Assembly: GCA_945869725.1 (NCBI GenBank)
Contig: CAMBPO010000001.1
Coordinates: 86,717 to 150,716 of the forward strand
DNA from: Klebsiella pneumoniae
GTDB lineage: Bacteria > Pseudomonadota > Gammaproteobacteria > Pseudomonadales > Pseudohongiellaceae
Direction: 5' to 3'
DNA length: 64,000 nt
The notes under the pieces are model-generated. The model made no database searches. It was not told where the DNA came from and was given only the letters and a program-made list of their open reading frames with translations. Below, piece by piece: positions 7,139-16,627 of the stretch (the first letter of the stretch is position 1; each line of letters begins with the position of its first letter). The position numbers and the translations under genes were made by a program.

Positions 7139-9154
7139 TCAGTGGATACGTCTCCAGTATTCGCGATTCAGCAGCGTTACCAGAATCAGCAGTATCGCTA
7201 GGAAACCGAGCACATAGACACCAATCTCTTGACGTCTGAGGTTTATTGGCTCGCCGACGTAGTAGAGGAAATTTACCAAGTCATAAATCATGGCGTCGAA
7301 CGCTTCGGGAGACAGTTGTCCTGTTCCATTAATATGTGTCAGTTCACAGTCTTCAGGCGCTGACGCATTGTTGCTGCAGATTACATCACCCTGCAGTTTG
7401 TACAGCACATTAGGCATCCCTACGTTGGGGAATATAGTGTTGTTTACTCCCCATACTCGAGCATCATCCTCGTAGAACGAACGCAGGTAGGTGTACAACC
7501 ACTCAGGACCACGGACACGTGAAATCAGTGTCAAGTCTGGAGGAACAACACCGAACCAGGCATTTCCATGCTCAGGCCGCATGGTGTTCTCCATCAGATC
7601 ACCGAAACCCGCCTCACCAAAGGATAAATTTTCCATCATCAGATTTTCAGGAATGCCCAGGTCAGTAGCAGTACGCTCATAACGGGCATACTTCAGTGAG
7701 TGACAGGAATGGCAGTAGTTCATGTAGGTTGCCAATCCACGCTGCTGCGAGGCCTGATCACGAAGATCCATCTCTACATGGTCAAGCTCTACTGTCACTT
7801 CCGCACCAACCGCTCGCAATGGCAACAGAACCAACGCAGCCAACAGGACAAGTGTCAGCACTACCTGCTTGTTACTGATCCATCGGCCTGTTACACGCAA
7901 TGGCTCCGGGAAAGTCTGTTCTTTCTTCGTATACCAAGGCATCAGGAAAAAGAACAAGAAATAAAGCACTGTGCATATCTGCGCCAGCGCTATTCGGCTG
8001 GGGCTAGTGCCTAAAGTACCCAGGTAACCCAAAATCAGGAAACTTGCAGTAAAGATCAGCAGAGCAATCCGGCTGTACCAGCCTTTGTAGCGCATGGATC
8101 TCACAGGACTGCGATCAAGCCACGGCACAACAAACAGAATAGCAATCGCGCCAAACATTACCAGCATGCCCCAGAATTTGGCATCAAGACCCAGCAATGG
8201 AACGGTTACAGCACGAAGCATCGAATAGAATGGCGTGAAGTACCATACCGGTGGAACATGCGCAGGCGTAACCAGCGGGTTTGCTTCCTGGAAATTCGGC
8301 GGCTCAAGGAAATAGCCTCCCATCTCTGGAGCAAAGAAAAGAATAAAGCAGAACACAAACAGGAAGACGGTGATGCCAACCAAATCGTGAACGGTGTAGA
8401 AAGGGTGGAACGGGATGCCATCCAACGGCACGCCATTGGCGTCTTTGTTTTTCTTAATTTCAATACCGTCAGGGTTATTCGAACCAACCTCATGCAGTGC
8501 CAACAAGTGCAGTACTACTAACGCGAGAAGGATGATTGGCAAAGCAACAACATGCAGCGCAAAGAATCGATTAAGAGTCGCATTTGAAATCAGGAAGTCG
8601 CCACGGACCCAGATCAGCAGGTCTTCACCAATAACCGGTATAGCACCGACCAGCGACACTATTACGTTAGCGCCCCAGTATGACATCTGACCCCAGGGCA
8701 GTACGTAGCCCATAAAACCTTCCATCATCAGCACCAGGTAGATGGCCATACCAAATACCCAGATCAGCTCCCTAGGCTTTTTATACGAACCGTACATGAG
8801 ACCACGGAACATATGCAGGTAAACCACCACAAAAAAAGCCGAAGCACCTGTGGAATGGATATATCGAATCAGCCAGCCAAACTCCACATCACGCATGATG
8901 TATTCAACTGAAGCAAAGGCTGCTTCAGCGCTATTGGTATAGTGCATGGTCAGGAAGACACCAGATACCAACTGGATAACCAGTACAACAAGAGACAATA
9001 CGCCAAAGAAATACCAGAAATTGAAGTTCTTGGGCGCGTAATACTTGCTCATGTGCTTTTCCCAAGCATTCACTATAGGCAAGCGTTCATTAGTCCAGTC
9101 CCGAAGACTCACTAAGGAGGACACTACAAAACCCTGTTTTTTTGAATCACTCAT
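7139..9154 (-). CDS. petBC: Fused cytochrome b / cytochrome c1 of the cytochrome bc1 complex
   Basis: One uninterrupted 671-residue frame holds cytochrome b (about residues 1-415) and cytochrome c1 (about 450-671). The b part shows the multi-helix membrane pattern, heme-ligand helices (IRYIHSTGAS, YVLPWGQMSYWGA) and the PEWY-like loop as PVWYFTPFYSMLRA. The c1 part has the heme motif CHSCH at residues 481-485 and a C-terminal membrane anchor. Between them, about residues 425-451, is a hydrophobic segment ending AVGA/E, resembling a signal peptide. Bradyrhizobium fbcH has the same fusion and is cleaved after translation. The start overlaps the petA stop by one base (TAATG). Electrons pass from ubiquinol through petA and c1 to soluble cytochromes. 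Confidence 0.93.
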   Translation of the reverse strand: MSDSKKQGFVVSSLVSLRDWTNERLPIVNAWEKHMSKYYAPKNFNFWYFFGVLSLVVLVIQLVSGVFLTMHYTNSAEAAFASVEYIMRDVEFGWLIRYIHSTGASAFFVVVYLHMFRGLMYGSYKKPRELIWVFGMAIYLVLMMEGFMGYVLPWGQMSYWGANVIVSLVGAIPVIGEDLLIWVRGDFLISNATLNRFFALHVVALPIILLALVVLHLLALHEVGSNNPDGIEIKKNKDANGVPLDGIPFHPFYTVHDLVGITVFLFVFCFILFFAPEMGGYFLEPPNFQEANPLVTPAHVPPVWYFTPFYSMLRAVTVPLLGLDAKFWGMLVMFGAIAILFVVPWLDRSPVRSMRYKGWYSRIALLIFTASFLILGYLGTLGTSPSRIALAQICTVLYFLFFFLMPWYTKKEQTFPEPLRVTGRWISNKQVVLTLVLLAALVLLPLRAVGAEVTVELDHVEMDLRDQASQQRGLATYMNYCHSCHSLKYARYERTATDLGIPENLMMENLSFGEAGFGDLMENTMRPEHGNAWFGVVPPDLTLISRVRGPEWLYTYLRSFYEDDARVWGVNNTIFPNVGMPNVLYKLQGDVICSNNASAPEDCELTHINGTGQLSPEAFDAMIYDLVNFLYYVGEPINLRRQEIGVYVLGFLAILLILVTLLNREYWRRIH

Positions 9155-9753
9155 TATGCGGCCTCCCCGTCTTCACCAATCACAAGAATACTGTCGGTCT
9201 CGTAGAAATAAGAAGGGACTTCCATGTTTCTTGATGATGGAGAACCGTTGTATACGCGACCAGCCATATCAAATTTGGAACCATGGCACGGACAGTAAAA
9301 ACCACCCTTCCAGTTTTCCTCAAACGGCTCCGCCCGAATGGAGAGACGGGGTGTAGGAGAACAAAACAAGTGAGGGCAGAGACCCACTAGCACCAGAATT
9401 TCAGGCTCGCGTGAGCGGTGCGCATTAGTTGCATAGTCAGGCTGCTCCGGCTGCGCAGAAGCAGGATCCTGCAGATCACCGTCGATGGTCGGCAATGCAG
9501 CCAGCGACTCGGCTGTGCGACGCACGACAAATATTGGACGACCACGCCATGCAGGGATGGGTCCGAGAATTGCACCTTCTTCGATGCGACTGATATCAAC
9601 CCGAACTGCAGCACCCGCAGCACGTGCTTTAGCACTGGGATTCCAGGAACCGACGAAGGGAACAACTGCCCCTACGACACCTGCCACCCCAACAACCGAG
9701 GTTGACCCCAATAAAAACCGCCTGCGGCCAGAATCAGTATCGTCTTCACTCAC
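9154..9753 (-). CDS. petA: Ubiquinol-cytochrome c reductase Rieske iron-sulfur subunit
   Basis: This 199-residue Rieske protein has a twin-arginine-like N-terminus (GRRRFLLGS) and one membrane helix, then the 2Fe-2S domain. I chose the GTG at 9753: it is preceded by AGGAGA at 7 bases and gives the family length, while the ATG at 9858 would add 35 unrelated residues. The cluster motifs are CPHLFC and CPCHGS. The usual first motif is CTHLGC, so Thr is replaced by Pro and Gly by Phe, while both cysteines and the histidine are kept. It is the first gene of petA-petBC-sspA-sspB, with a good promoter about 150 bases upstream. Confidence 0.93.
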   Translation of the reverse strand: MSEDDTDSGRRRFLLGSTSVVGVAGVVGAVVPFVGSWNPSAKARAAGAAVRVDISRIEEGAILGPIPAWRGRPIFVVRRTAESLAALPTIDGDLQDPASAQPEQPDYATNAHRSREPEILVLVGLCPHLFCSPTPRLSIRAEPFEENWKGGFYCPCHGSKFDMAGRVYNGSPSSRNMEVPSYFYETDSILVIGEDGEAA

Positions 9754-9908
9754 CGTGTAATCTCCTGAGCATTGTCGTCTGTCAAAAAGAAACTGGTTCT
9801 CCCGTAGTTTTGCCGGGAGATCAAAAACCTGCTTTTGCTGCACATCTGCGCGAATCAAGGCTGGAGGCTAATATCTAGATGAATTACGCAAACCGGCAAC
9901 CGGGCCGA

Positions 9909-9937
9909 ATTTTAGTAAATTTGGCGTATTTTTTCAA
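9909..9937 (-). promoter_or_regulatory. Sigma-70-type promoter for petA-petBC-sspAB
   Basis: On the minus strand TTGAAA (9932-9937) and TAAAAT (9909-9914) are 17 bases apart, a near-consensus pair. Transcription would start near 9902, leaving a leader of about 150 bases before the petA GTG. I see no ORF or clear structure in that leader. Confidence 0.6.
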
Positions 9938-10002
9938 GCTTACCAACCATCAAAACCATGACAACTCATTGAAATAATTGCGATTTTATTTTTTTTCAAA
10001 AC

Positions 10003-10039
10003 AAAAAAGCGCTGCCCCAGTCCGGAACAACGCTTTTTT
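10003..10039 (-). terminator. Intrinsic terminator after rplM-rpsI
   Basis: AAAAAAGCG (10003-10011) and CGCTTTTTT (10031-10039) are perfect 9-base inverted arms, giving a U-rich end in both directions; more A/T lies beyond on the minus-strand exit side. It lies about 50 bases after the rpsI stop codon and ahead of the petA promoter, so it separates the two units. Confidence 0.7.
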
Positions 10040-10089
10040 ACCAGACAATCCCTTCAATTCCGAAGATTTGACGGAGAGGCCAAAGAGTA

Positions 10090-10482
10090 TTAACGCTTGG
10101 AGTACTGAGGACGCTTGCGCGCTTTCCGAAGACCCACTTTTTTCCGCTCGACCGCACGAGCATCACGCGTCACAAAACCAGCTTTACGCAGAGGGGATCG
10201 CAGTTCTTCGTCGTACGCAATCAATGCGCGGGTTAAACCGTGACGAATAGCGCCTGCCTGACCAAAACTTCCACCGCCACTTACGGTCACTTTCAGATCA
10301 AACTTTCCAACCATTTCAACCAATTCCAAGGGCTGCTGTACGATCATTCGCGCAACTTCACGGCCGAAAAAATTATCCAGCGTGCGGTTGTTGATGCTGA
10401 TGGTGCCAGTCCCCTTGCTGATAAAAACCCGCGCGGTTGCTGTCTTTCGTCGGCCGGTGCCGTAATATTGTGTTGTAGCCAT
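10090..10482 (-). CDS. rpsI: 30S ribosomal protein S9
   Basis: This 130-residue protein is a textbook S9: [15 protein letters not shown] at the N-terminus, [23 protein letters not shown] and the C-terminal [22 protein letters not shown] tail that reaches the decoding site of the 30S subunit. It follows rplM by 27 bases in the universal rplM-rpsI order, so the two are co-transcribed. An intrinsic terminator follows the gene. Confidence 0.98.
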   Translation of the reverse strand: MATTQYYGTGRRKTATARVFISKGTGTISINNRTLDNFFGREVARMIVQQPLELVEMVGKFDLKVTVSGGGSFGQAGAIRHGLTRALIAYDEELRSPLRKAGFVTRDARAVERKKVGLRKARKRPQYSKR

Positions 10483-10509
10483 AAGGACTCAGTGAACCTC
10501 GTCGAAAAC

Positions 10510-10938
10510 TTACAGTTGCAGTGCCTGCGGTTGTTGTGCCGCATGCGGATGCTCGTTACCCGCATACACTTTGAGCTTTTTGAGCATAGCACGACCTAAC
10601 GGAGTGCGGGGCAACATACCCTTGATCGCAAGCTTCAAAACGCGATCAGGAGCTCTGTCGATCAACTTTTCAAAGCTGAAAGACTTGAGGCCACCAGGAA
10701 AACCGGTGTGGTGATGATACATTTTATCTTTTGCTTTGTTGCCGGTGACACGCACTTTTTCTGCATTGATCACGACCACAAAATCACCTGTATCTACGTG
10801 TGGAGTGTATTCAGGCTTGTGCTTGCCGCGTAAGCGGGTAGCGATTTCGGTCGCGATACGACCGAGGGTCTGGCCTTCTGCATCCACGAGCAGCCAGTTG
10901 TGTTCTACATTCTGTGGTTTGGCACTAAAAGTCTTCAT
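10510..10938 (-). CDS. rplM: 50S ribosomal protein L13
   Basis: This 142-residue protein has the L13 pattern: [20 protein letters not shown] at the start, [22 protein letters not shown], then [14 protein letters not shown] and [13 protein letters not shown], and the terminal [13 protein letters not shown]. It binds 23S rRNA early in 50S assembly. A likely promoter lies about 40 bases upstream (10978-11006), giving a short leader. In E. coli L13 represses its own mRNA through the leader; I cannot see whether that is conserved. Confidence 0.98.
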   Translation of the reverse strand: MKTFSAKPQNVEHNWLLVDAEGQTLGRIATEIATRLRGKHKPEYTPHVDTGDFVVVINAEKVRVTGNKAKDKMYHHHTGFPGGLKSFSFEKLIDRAPDRVLKLAIKGMLPRTPLGRAMLKKLKVYAGNEHPHAAQQPQALQL

Positions 10939-10977
10939 GAAACGTCACCGAACGGGCATTATCTTCAGGGAGCGCGA

Positions 10978-11006
10978 ATACTACCGAAGCATGTTGGAAA
11001 CTTCAA
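10978..11006 (-). promoter_or_regulatory. Likely sigma-70 promoter for rplM-rpsI
   Basis: On the minus strand TTGAAG (11001-11006) and TAGTAT (10978-10983) are separated by 17 bases, followed by a G/C-rich start region as is common for stringently controlled ribosomal promoters. Transcription would start about 33 bases before the rplM ATG. Confidence 0.5.
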
Positions 11007-11038
11007 GCACTTTGTTCTCAATTACTGCAGATGCCAAC

Positions 11039-12148
11039 CTAAGGCCTGTGCTCAAGCCCCAGGTAGTTCTCAGACTGCATCTCGAGCAAACGACTGCGCG
11101 TCCGCTCAAAAACAAACGTCAATGAAGTACCTGTATACAGTTCAGTCAAGGGTACCGACGCAGACAGCAAGAGCTTCACCTGCCGGTCGTAAAGCTCATC
11201 AATCAGACTCACAAACCGACGCGCCAGATCATCCTGAGCAGCGGTCATCTGTGATACGTTACTTAACACAATCGAATGGAACTGCCTTGCCAGCTCAATA
11301 TAGTCGAAAGCGCTTCTTGCACCTCCACACAACTGAGCAAAATCAAACCAGGCAACACCATCGCAGACCATGCGCGCAGGTACAGCCCTGCCAAGAATCT
11401 CGATAGGGGAATCATTCATTCGCTCCGAATGCCCATAAACCAGGCTATTAAAGCCCTCCAGCAAAGCTGCATCGGCCTCCACACCCAGTGGCGTAAAGTA
11501 CAGACACGCCTGTTTAAGGGCGCGCAAACGATAGTCAATGCCTCCATCCAACTCAAACACCCGGGTGTGCTTGTGCAGCAATTCTATGGTCGGCAGAAAA
11601 CGGGAGCGCTGGAGACCGTTGGCATACAAGCCATCAGGATGAATATTGGAGGTTGCAACCAACACCACTCCTTCTTTCATCAGATGTTCCAGCAGGCCGC
11701 CCAGAATCATGGCGTCGCCGATATCTGAAACAAAAAATTCGTCGAAACACAGTACGCCCGCACGACCGGCGATGTTCGCAGCAATAACTTCCAAAGGATT
11801 CTTCTGTAATTTCAGCGCAGCCAGCTCAGAATGCACTTGTTGCATAAATCGATGAAAGTGAGTCCGCTGTTTGCTGGCGAATGGCAGGCAATCAAAAAAT
11901 GTATCCATCAGGTATGTTTTGCCCCGCCCTACCCCTCCATATATGTAGAGACCTTTGATCGGAGCAGGCTGACGAGAGGTACCGATCATGGCAGCCAGCG
12001 ATGCCAGCAAGCCCGATGGCTTTTCCCTGGCCTGCAACAACTCATCAAACAAACGCTGCAGCTCATTGACCGCCAATGCCTGCGCTGCATCAGGCTTGAT
12101 GATTCCTTTCGCCAGATCGTCACGATAACATTGAAGAGGATAAGGCAT
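11039..12148 (-). CDS. zapE: Cell division protein ZapE (AFG1-like ATPase)
   Basis: This 369-residue P-loop ATPase belongs to the AFG1/ZapE family. The Walker A loop is GGVGRGKT near residues 71-78, preceded by IKGLYIYG; Walker B is VLCFDEFFVSD; an ATSN sensor follows. ZapE associates with the Z-ring under stress in E. coli. The gene lies upstream of rplM on the same strand and divergent from zapG, as in E. coli, where the order sspB-sspA-rpsI-rplM-zapE/zapG-degQ-degS is known. Here the pet genes are inserted between sspA and rpsI, as in pseudomonads. Confidence 0.94.
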   Translation of the reverse strand: MPYPLQCYRDDLAKGIIKPDAAQALAVNELQRLFDELLQAREKPSGLLASLAAMIGTSRQPAPIKGLYIYGGVGRGKTYLMDTFFDCLPFASKQRTHFHRFMQQVHSELAALKLQKNPLEVIAANIAGRAGVLCFDEFFVSDIGDAMILGGLLEHLMKEGVVLVATSNIHPDGLYANGLQRSRFLPTIELLHKHTRVFELDGGIDYRLRALKQACLYFTPLGVEADAALLEGFNSLVYGHSERMNDSPIEILGRAVPARMVCDGVAWFDFAQLCGGARSAFDYIELARQFHSIVLSNVSQMTAAQDDLARRFVSLIDELYDRQVKLLLSASVPLTELYTGTSLTFVFERTRSRLLEMQSENYLGLEHRP

Positions 12149-12319
12149 TTCGTCTGTGACCTGGTGGAAAGGCGCGCATTTTAAGTCATCTTGACACTGG
12201 ACACCAACCCGAAACCCGACAGTCCACTAACAATCGCTCACCTTCGTGTTAGAATTCCGATGGGTTAAACTGACATATACGCGTTATACTCGCGGCATTT
12301 CTCTGAGGGATAGCAGCCA

Positions 12320-12757
12320 ATGATATGGTTAACTGGCATTGTATGCCTTGTGGTCGGAGTAGTGGCTGGTCTCTTTGCAGCGCCTCGCCTGAGCAACAGC
12401 AGCCCTTCAAAAATTGAGGAACTTGAAGCAAAGATTCAGGAGCTTCAGAAACATCATGCCAATTACAGAGAGCATGTTAGCGATCATTTCAGTGCTACTG
12501 CTGATCTGGTTCACAACATGACGGAAAGCTATCGGGATGTGTATCAACATCTATCCAGAGGCGCCCAAGATCTTTGTAATGAAGAAGTCGCCATCAAGCT
12601 GTTACCTCCCGCAGATCAGTCGATGTTCTCGGGCGCTGATGGTGACACCATGGAACCGCCCAAGGATTATGCGCCACGACGTGATGGCAACCAGAGCGGC
12701 GCACTGTCGGAGAGATTTGGCCTTGAGCGACAAAAACCCATGGATGACGGTCGCTGA
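12320..12757 (+). CDS. zapG: ZapG/YhcB family inner-membrane protein (DUF1043)
   Basis: This 145-residue protein has one N-terminal membrane helix ([19 protein letters not shown]), then a coiled coil (about residues 32-60: [20 protein letters not shown]) and the DUF1043 block [22 protein letters not shown]. The C-terminal part is charged and likely disordered. In E. coli YhcB/ZapG links cell elongation, division and envelope growth. Its place next to and divergent from zapE is conserved. The ATG is preceded by GAGGGA at a suitable distance. Confidence 0.93.
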   Translation: MIWLTGIVCLVVGVVAGLFAAPRLSNSSPSKIEELEAKIQELQKHHANYREHVSDHFSATADLVHNMTESYRDVYQHLSRGAQDLCNEEVAIKLLPPADQSMFSGADGDTMEPPKDYAPRRDGNQSGALSERFGLERQKPMDDGR

Positions 12758-12864
12758 GTAATGGATTTACCGCTAGATCCTGTTCCATAACCAACCAGAC
12801 AACCCGGCAACTGCTCCAGAGAACTTATCTCTGGGCGTTGCTGCGCCACACAGAAGGCAAAATC

Positions 12865-13770
12865 ATGGCTGATTACAACCTTACTCATTTGAAGCAACTG
12901 GAAGCGGAAAGCATCCATATTATTCGCGAAGTCGCTGCGGAATTTGACAACCCGGTCATGCTTTATTCGATAGGCAAAGATTCTTCAGTGATGCTGCATC
13001 TGGCGTTAAAGGCGTTTTATCCCGGCAGGCTGCCTTTTCCACTGATGCATGTGGACACCACGTGGAAATTTCGCGAGATGATTGAGTTCCGCGACACGCA
13101 GATGAAGAAACTTGGATTGGATTTGATTGTGAATATCAATCAGGAAGGAGTCGCTGCAGGTATAGGTCCATTCACTCACGGCAGTGAAAAACACACAGAC
13201 GTGATGAAAACCCAAAGTCTGCGCCAGGCGCTCGACAAACATAAATTTGATGCAGCATTTGGTGGCGGACGCCGGGATGAAGAAAAATCACGAGCCAAAG
13301 AGCGTGTGTTTTCGTTCCGCGACAAAAATCACCGATGGGACCCAAAAAATCAGCGCCCCGAACTCTGGAATATATACAACTGCAAGGTCAACAAAGGCGA
13401 AAGTATACGTGTGTTCCCTCTGTCTAACTGGACTGAACTGGATATCTGGCAATACATTTATCTTAACAACATAGAAATCGTACCGTTGTATTTTGCTAAA
13501 GAGCGCCCAGTCGTCAACATAGATGGTGTAGACATCATGGTCGATGATGACCGCATGCCTCTTGAAGGCAAAACAGTTGAGCACAAAATGGTGCGCTTCC
13601 GCACGCTAGGCTGCTATCCGCTTACCGGAGCTGTTGAGTCTGCCGCCACCACTCTGCCTGACATTATTCAGGAAATGTTGTTGACCACAAGCTCCGAACG
13701 TCAAGGGCGCTTGATTGATTCAGATCAGGCAGGTTCTATGGAAGAGAAAAAGCGCAAAGGATATTTCTGA
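12865..13770 (+). CDS. cysD: Sulfate adenylyltransferase subunit 2
   Basis: This 301-residue PAPS-reductase-like ATP pyrophosphatase is the catalytic half of ATP sulfurylase, making APS from ATP and sulfate. Motifs include the PP-loop ([22 protein letters not shown]), [29 protein letters not shown] and the C-terminal [20 protein letters not shown] ending. The ATG at 12865 ([13 protein letters not shown]) matches family starts; an in-frame ATG nine codons earlier is less likely. The cysNC ATG follows after a single base, so the two are co-translated and their products form a complex. Confidence 0.97.
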   Translation: MADYNLTHLKQLEAESIHIIREVAAEFDNPVMLYSIGKDSSVMLHLALKAFYPGRLPFPLMHVDTTWKFREMIEFRDTQMKKLGLDLIVNINQEGVAAGIGPFTHGSEKHTDVMKTQSLRQALDKHKFDAAFGGGRRDEEKSRAKERVFSFRDKNHRWDPKNQRPELWNIYNCKVNKGESIRVFPLSNWTELDIWQYIYLNNIEIVPLYFAKERPVVNIDGVDIMVDDDRMPLEGKTVEHKMVRFRTLGCYPLTGAVESAATTLPDIIQEMLLTTSSERQGRLIDSDQAGSMEEKKRKGYF

Positions 13771-13771
13771 C

Positions 13772-15685
13772 ATGTCACATCAATCCGATCTTATCAGCAC
13801 CGACATAACGGCCTACCTTGCGCAACACGAACGCAAGAAACTTCTGCGCCTGCTGACCTGCGGCAGCGTGGACGATGGAAAGAGTACCCTTATCGGGCGA
13901 CTGCTGCATGACTCCAAAATGATTTATGAAGATCAGCTGGCTGCCATCACCAAAGACAGCATCAAATCAGGCACCACCGGTGGCAATGTCGACCTGGCAC
14001 TGCTGGTTGATGGTCTGCAGGCCGAGCGCGAGCAAGGTATTACCATTGACGTAGCGTATCGCTATTTCTCGACCTCAAAACGTAAATTTATCATTGCCGA
14101 CACACCCGGCCACGAGCAGTACACCCGCAATATGGCAACAGGGGCATCAACCTGTGATCTGGCAATCATATTGATCGACGCTCGTTATGGTGTTCAGGTA
14201 CAGACCCGAAGGCACAGTTTTATAACCTCGCTGCTTGGCATCAAGCATATCGTTGTCGCAGTCAATAAAATGGATCTGGTTGGCTACAGTCAGGATGTCT
14301 TTGAAAAAATCAAAGCAGACTTCACAGCTTTCAGCAAAAATCTGCGTAAAGCAGAATTTCACTTCATTCCCATGTCGGCACTGGACGGCGACAATGTGGT
14401 TAATCCGAGCGCATCGATGAGCTGGCATCAAGGCCCTGCGCTGATGTCGCTGCTTGAGAATGTTGAAATAGCAGAAGACCGAAACTTTTTTGATTTCCGT
14501 TATCCCGTGCAATACGTGAATCGCCCCAATCTTAATTTCCGGGGCTTCTGTGGCACGGTAGCGTCAGGCGTGGTGCGCAAAGGTGATGAAATTGCGGTGC
14601 TGCCATCCGGCAAAAAGAGTCGCGTTAAATCCATAGTGACCTACGACGAAGAGCTGGAAATGGCATTCGCCGATATGGCAATCACCCTGACACTTGAAGA
14701 TGAAATTGATGTGAGTCGCGGTGACATGATTGTGCACCGCGACAATTTGCCCGTGATTGCAGTGGAGTTTGATGCCACTGTAGTCTGGATGACTGAAGCG
14801 GCACTGCTCCCAGGTAAACTGTACGACTTTAAACTGGGCGGCAAAACTGTCAGCGGCCGCGTGGCCGCCATCAAACACAGAATCGACGTCAATACGTTGC
14901 AGGAAATGCCTGCACCGGGGCTGGAACTCAATGAAATTGGATTGTGTGAAATCAGCGTTGACCAACCGGTATGTATAGACAGTTATGAAAAAAACCGTGC
15001 CACCGGCGGCTTTATTGTCATCGACCGCCTGACCAACGTGACTGTTGGCGCCGGCATGATCAACCTGGAAATTGCTGCCGCCAATCGACAGGTTAAGCGC
15101 AGCAGCACTATTCATGTCACCAAAGAAGAGCGCTCTGCCCGTTACGGCCAAAAACCCGCCACCATCATGTTTATTGGTGTCTCAGGGTCAGGAAAATCAA
15201 CCTTGGCTCATGGACTTGAACGGCGCTTGTTTGATATGGGCCGCGTGAGTACCGTACTGGATGGCAAAGCCATGCGCCTCGGCATCAGTAAAGACTTGCA
15301 GCACGATGCTCAGGGTCGCGCGGAAAATCTTCGACGCAGCGCGCACATAGCGCGTCTTCTCAATGATTCAGGACTGATCTGCTGTGCAGCCTTTGTCGCG
15401 CCTAACCCGGATTCACGAGAACATGCGCTCAGCGTCATTGGCAAAGACAATTGTGTGGTGATTTACCTGAATCCACCCATGGATGTCTGCAAACAACGTG
15501 ACCCCAGCGGCATCTACGCGGCGGCAGAGGCTACTGGCTCTGCCGATGTACCAGGCCTGTCATTCCCGTATCCCAGGCCGGAATACATGGATATTGAACT
15601 CGATACCAGTGTTTTGACTGTTGAAGACTGTCTGGATGAGGTCATCGGCCTGATGCAATCCAAAGCATTTATCGCTGCTCGCTGA
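13772..15685 (+). CDS. cysNC: Bifunctional sulfate adenylyltransferase subunit 1 / adenylylsulfate kinase
   Basis: This 637-residue fusion joins CysN, an EF-Tu-like GTPase that drives APS synthesis, to CysC, which phosphorylates APS to PAPS. CysN motifs are [12 protein letters not shown] (G1), [12 protein letters not shown] (G3) and VNKMDLV (G4). The kinase part starts near residue 460 with Walker [10 protein letters not shown], then AFVAP and a late SFPYPRP, as in the Pseudomonas-type fusion. The usual DGxN-R-H segment after the P-loop reads DGKAMRLG here, so the conserved Asn is Ala and the His is Leu. I chose the ATG at 13772 directly after cysD rather than the overlapping 13715. Sulfate assimilation is complete to PAPS in this pair. 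Confidence 0.95.
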   Translation: MSHQSDLISTDITAYLAQHERKKLLRLLTCGSVDDGKSTLIGRLLHDSKMIYEDQLAAITKDSIKSGTTGGNVDLALLVDGLQAEREQGITIDVAYRYFSTSKRKFIIADTPGHEQYTRNMATGASTCDLAIILIDARYGVQVQTRRHSFITSLLGIKHIVVAVNKMDLVGYSQDVFEKIKADFTAFSKNLRKAEFHFIPMSALDGDNVVNPSASMSWHQGPALMSLLENVEIAEDRNFFDFRYPVQYVNRPNLNFRGFCGTVASGVVRKGDEIAVLPSGKKSRVKSIVTYDEELEMAFADMAITLTLEDEIDVSRGDMIVHRDNLPVIAVEFDATVVWMTEAALLPGKLYDFKLGGKTVSGRVAAIKHRIDVNTLQEMPAPGLELNEIGLCEISVDQPVCIDSYEKNRATGGFIVIDRLTNVTVGAGMINLEIAAANRQVKRSSTIHVTKEERSARYGQKPATIMFIGVSGSGKSTLAHGLERRLFDMGRVSTVLDGKAMRLGISKDLQHDAQGRAENLRRSAHIARLLNDSGLICCAAFVAPNPDSREHALSVIGKDNCVVIYLNPPMDVCKQRDPSGIYAAAEATGSADVPGLSFPYPRPEYMDIELDTSVLTVEDCLDEVIGLMQSKAFIAAR

Positions 15686-15706
15686 CAGGAAACGGATCCC
15701 GGTCTT

Positions 15707-16468
15707 TCAAACCGGGTTATCGATATCAATAAAGGTGTGTTGTATGTTGAAGCGCTGAGCGGCCCAATCGCCTAGCGCCTTAATACCATATCGCTCAGAC
15801 GCATGGTGACCTGCCGCAAAGTAATGCAGGCCATGTTCACGCGCACTATGCACGGTCTGTTCTGAAATCTCGCCAGATATATACACATCCGCACCCGCTG
15901 CGGCCGCTTGGTCTATGTATTGCTGTGCAGCACCTGTGCACAGGGCAATACGGCTGACCAAACTTTCACCACCTTCGATATGCAGGGGTTGACGATTCAA
16001 CGCCAGCGCAATGCGTTGCTTCAGTGTTTGCGCACTGATCTGTTCACTCAAATCACACACCAGCCCCATCACATGATTGTTCTGACGCATCAACTCCCCC
16101 GTTGGTGTCAGACCCAGCAACTGCGCAAGCTGAACATTATTTCCAAGCTCTGAATGCGCATCGAGAGGGAGATGATAGGCTAGCAGACTGACATCTGCAT
16201 CCAGCAGAGTTTTAAGTCTGCGGCGTTTGAGCCCGGTAATGGCAGGGTCTTCTCCGCGCCAGAAGTAACCATGATGCACAATGATGGCATCCGCACCCTG
16301 TTCGATCGCGGCATCCAACAAGCGTTGACTTGCGGTTACGCCGGAAACCAGGTGTCTTACAACAGCCTTACCCTCAACCTGCAACCCATTAGGGCAATAG
16401 TCGCTAAAGAGCTCCGGCCGCAGTGCCTTGTTGATTTCTGCCAGCATTTTTTTCAATTCAATCGCCAT
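15707..16468 (-). CDS. Nif3-like dinuclear metal centre hexameric protein
   Basis: This 253-residue protein belongs to the Nif3/YbgI family (E. coli YbgI is 247 residues). Visible metal-site features are VHHGYFWRGEDP near residue 65, LLAYHLPLDAH near residue 95, and the late HHASERYG. The family forms toroidal hexamers with two metals per subunit; cellular function is uncertain, with GTP cyclohydrolase-like or hydrolase roles proposed. It is convergent with cysNC; its stop codon lies inside a short G/C hairpin. It is divergent from degS. Confidence 0.9.
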   Translation of the reverse strand: MAIELKKMLAEINKALRPELFSDYCPNGLQVEGKAVVRHLVSGVTASQRLLDAAIEQGADAIIVHHGYFWRGEDPAITGLKRRRLKTLLDADVSLLAYHLPLDAHSELGNNVQLAQLLGLTPTGELMRQNNHVMGLVCDLSEQISAQTLKQRIALALNRQPLHIEGGESLVSRIALCTGAAQQYIDQAAAAGADVYISGEISEQTVHSAREHGLHYFAAGHHASERYGIKALGDWAAQRFNIQHTFIDIDNPV

Positions 16469-16627
16469 CAGCGCCTTACCTTTGGATAACTGCTATTTGC
16501 CTTCACTTACAGCACAAATCTTCGCATAATGCGCCGAGTATCAGTGATGTAAGTTGCTACCGCAAGTTAGCAGATATCAACGCGCATTCACCAAAAGTAA
16601 TCACAACCGGGTTGTACTGATTTATTC

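Noticed and set aside
14564..15151. 195-codon minus-strand ORF
   Set aside because: It is antisense to cysNC, shows no family pattern, and the plus-strand gene is certain.
15698..15716. CCCGGT/ACCGGG hairpin between cysNC and the Nif3-like gene
   Set aside because: The stem is only 6 bp, has no T tract on either side and overlaps the Nif3-like stop codon, so I do not call it a terminator.
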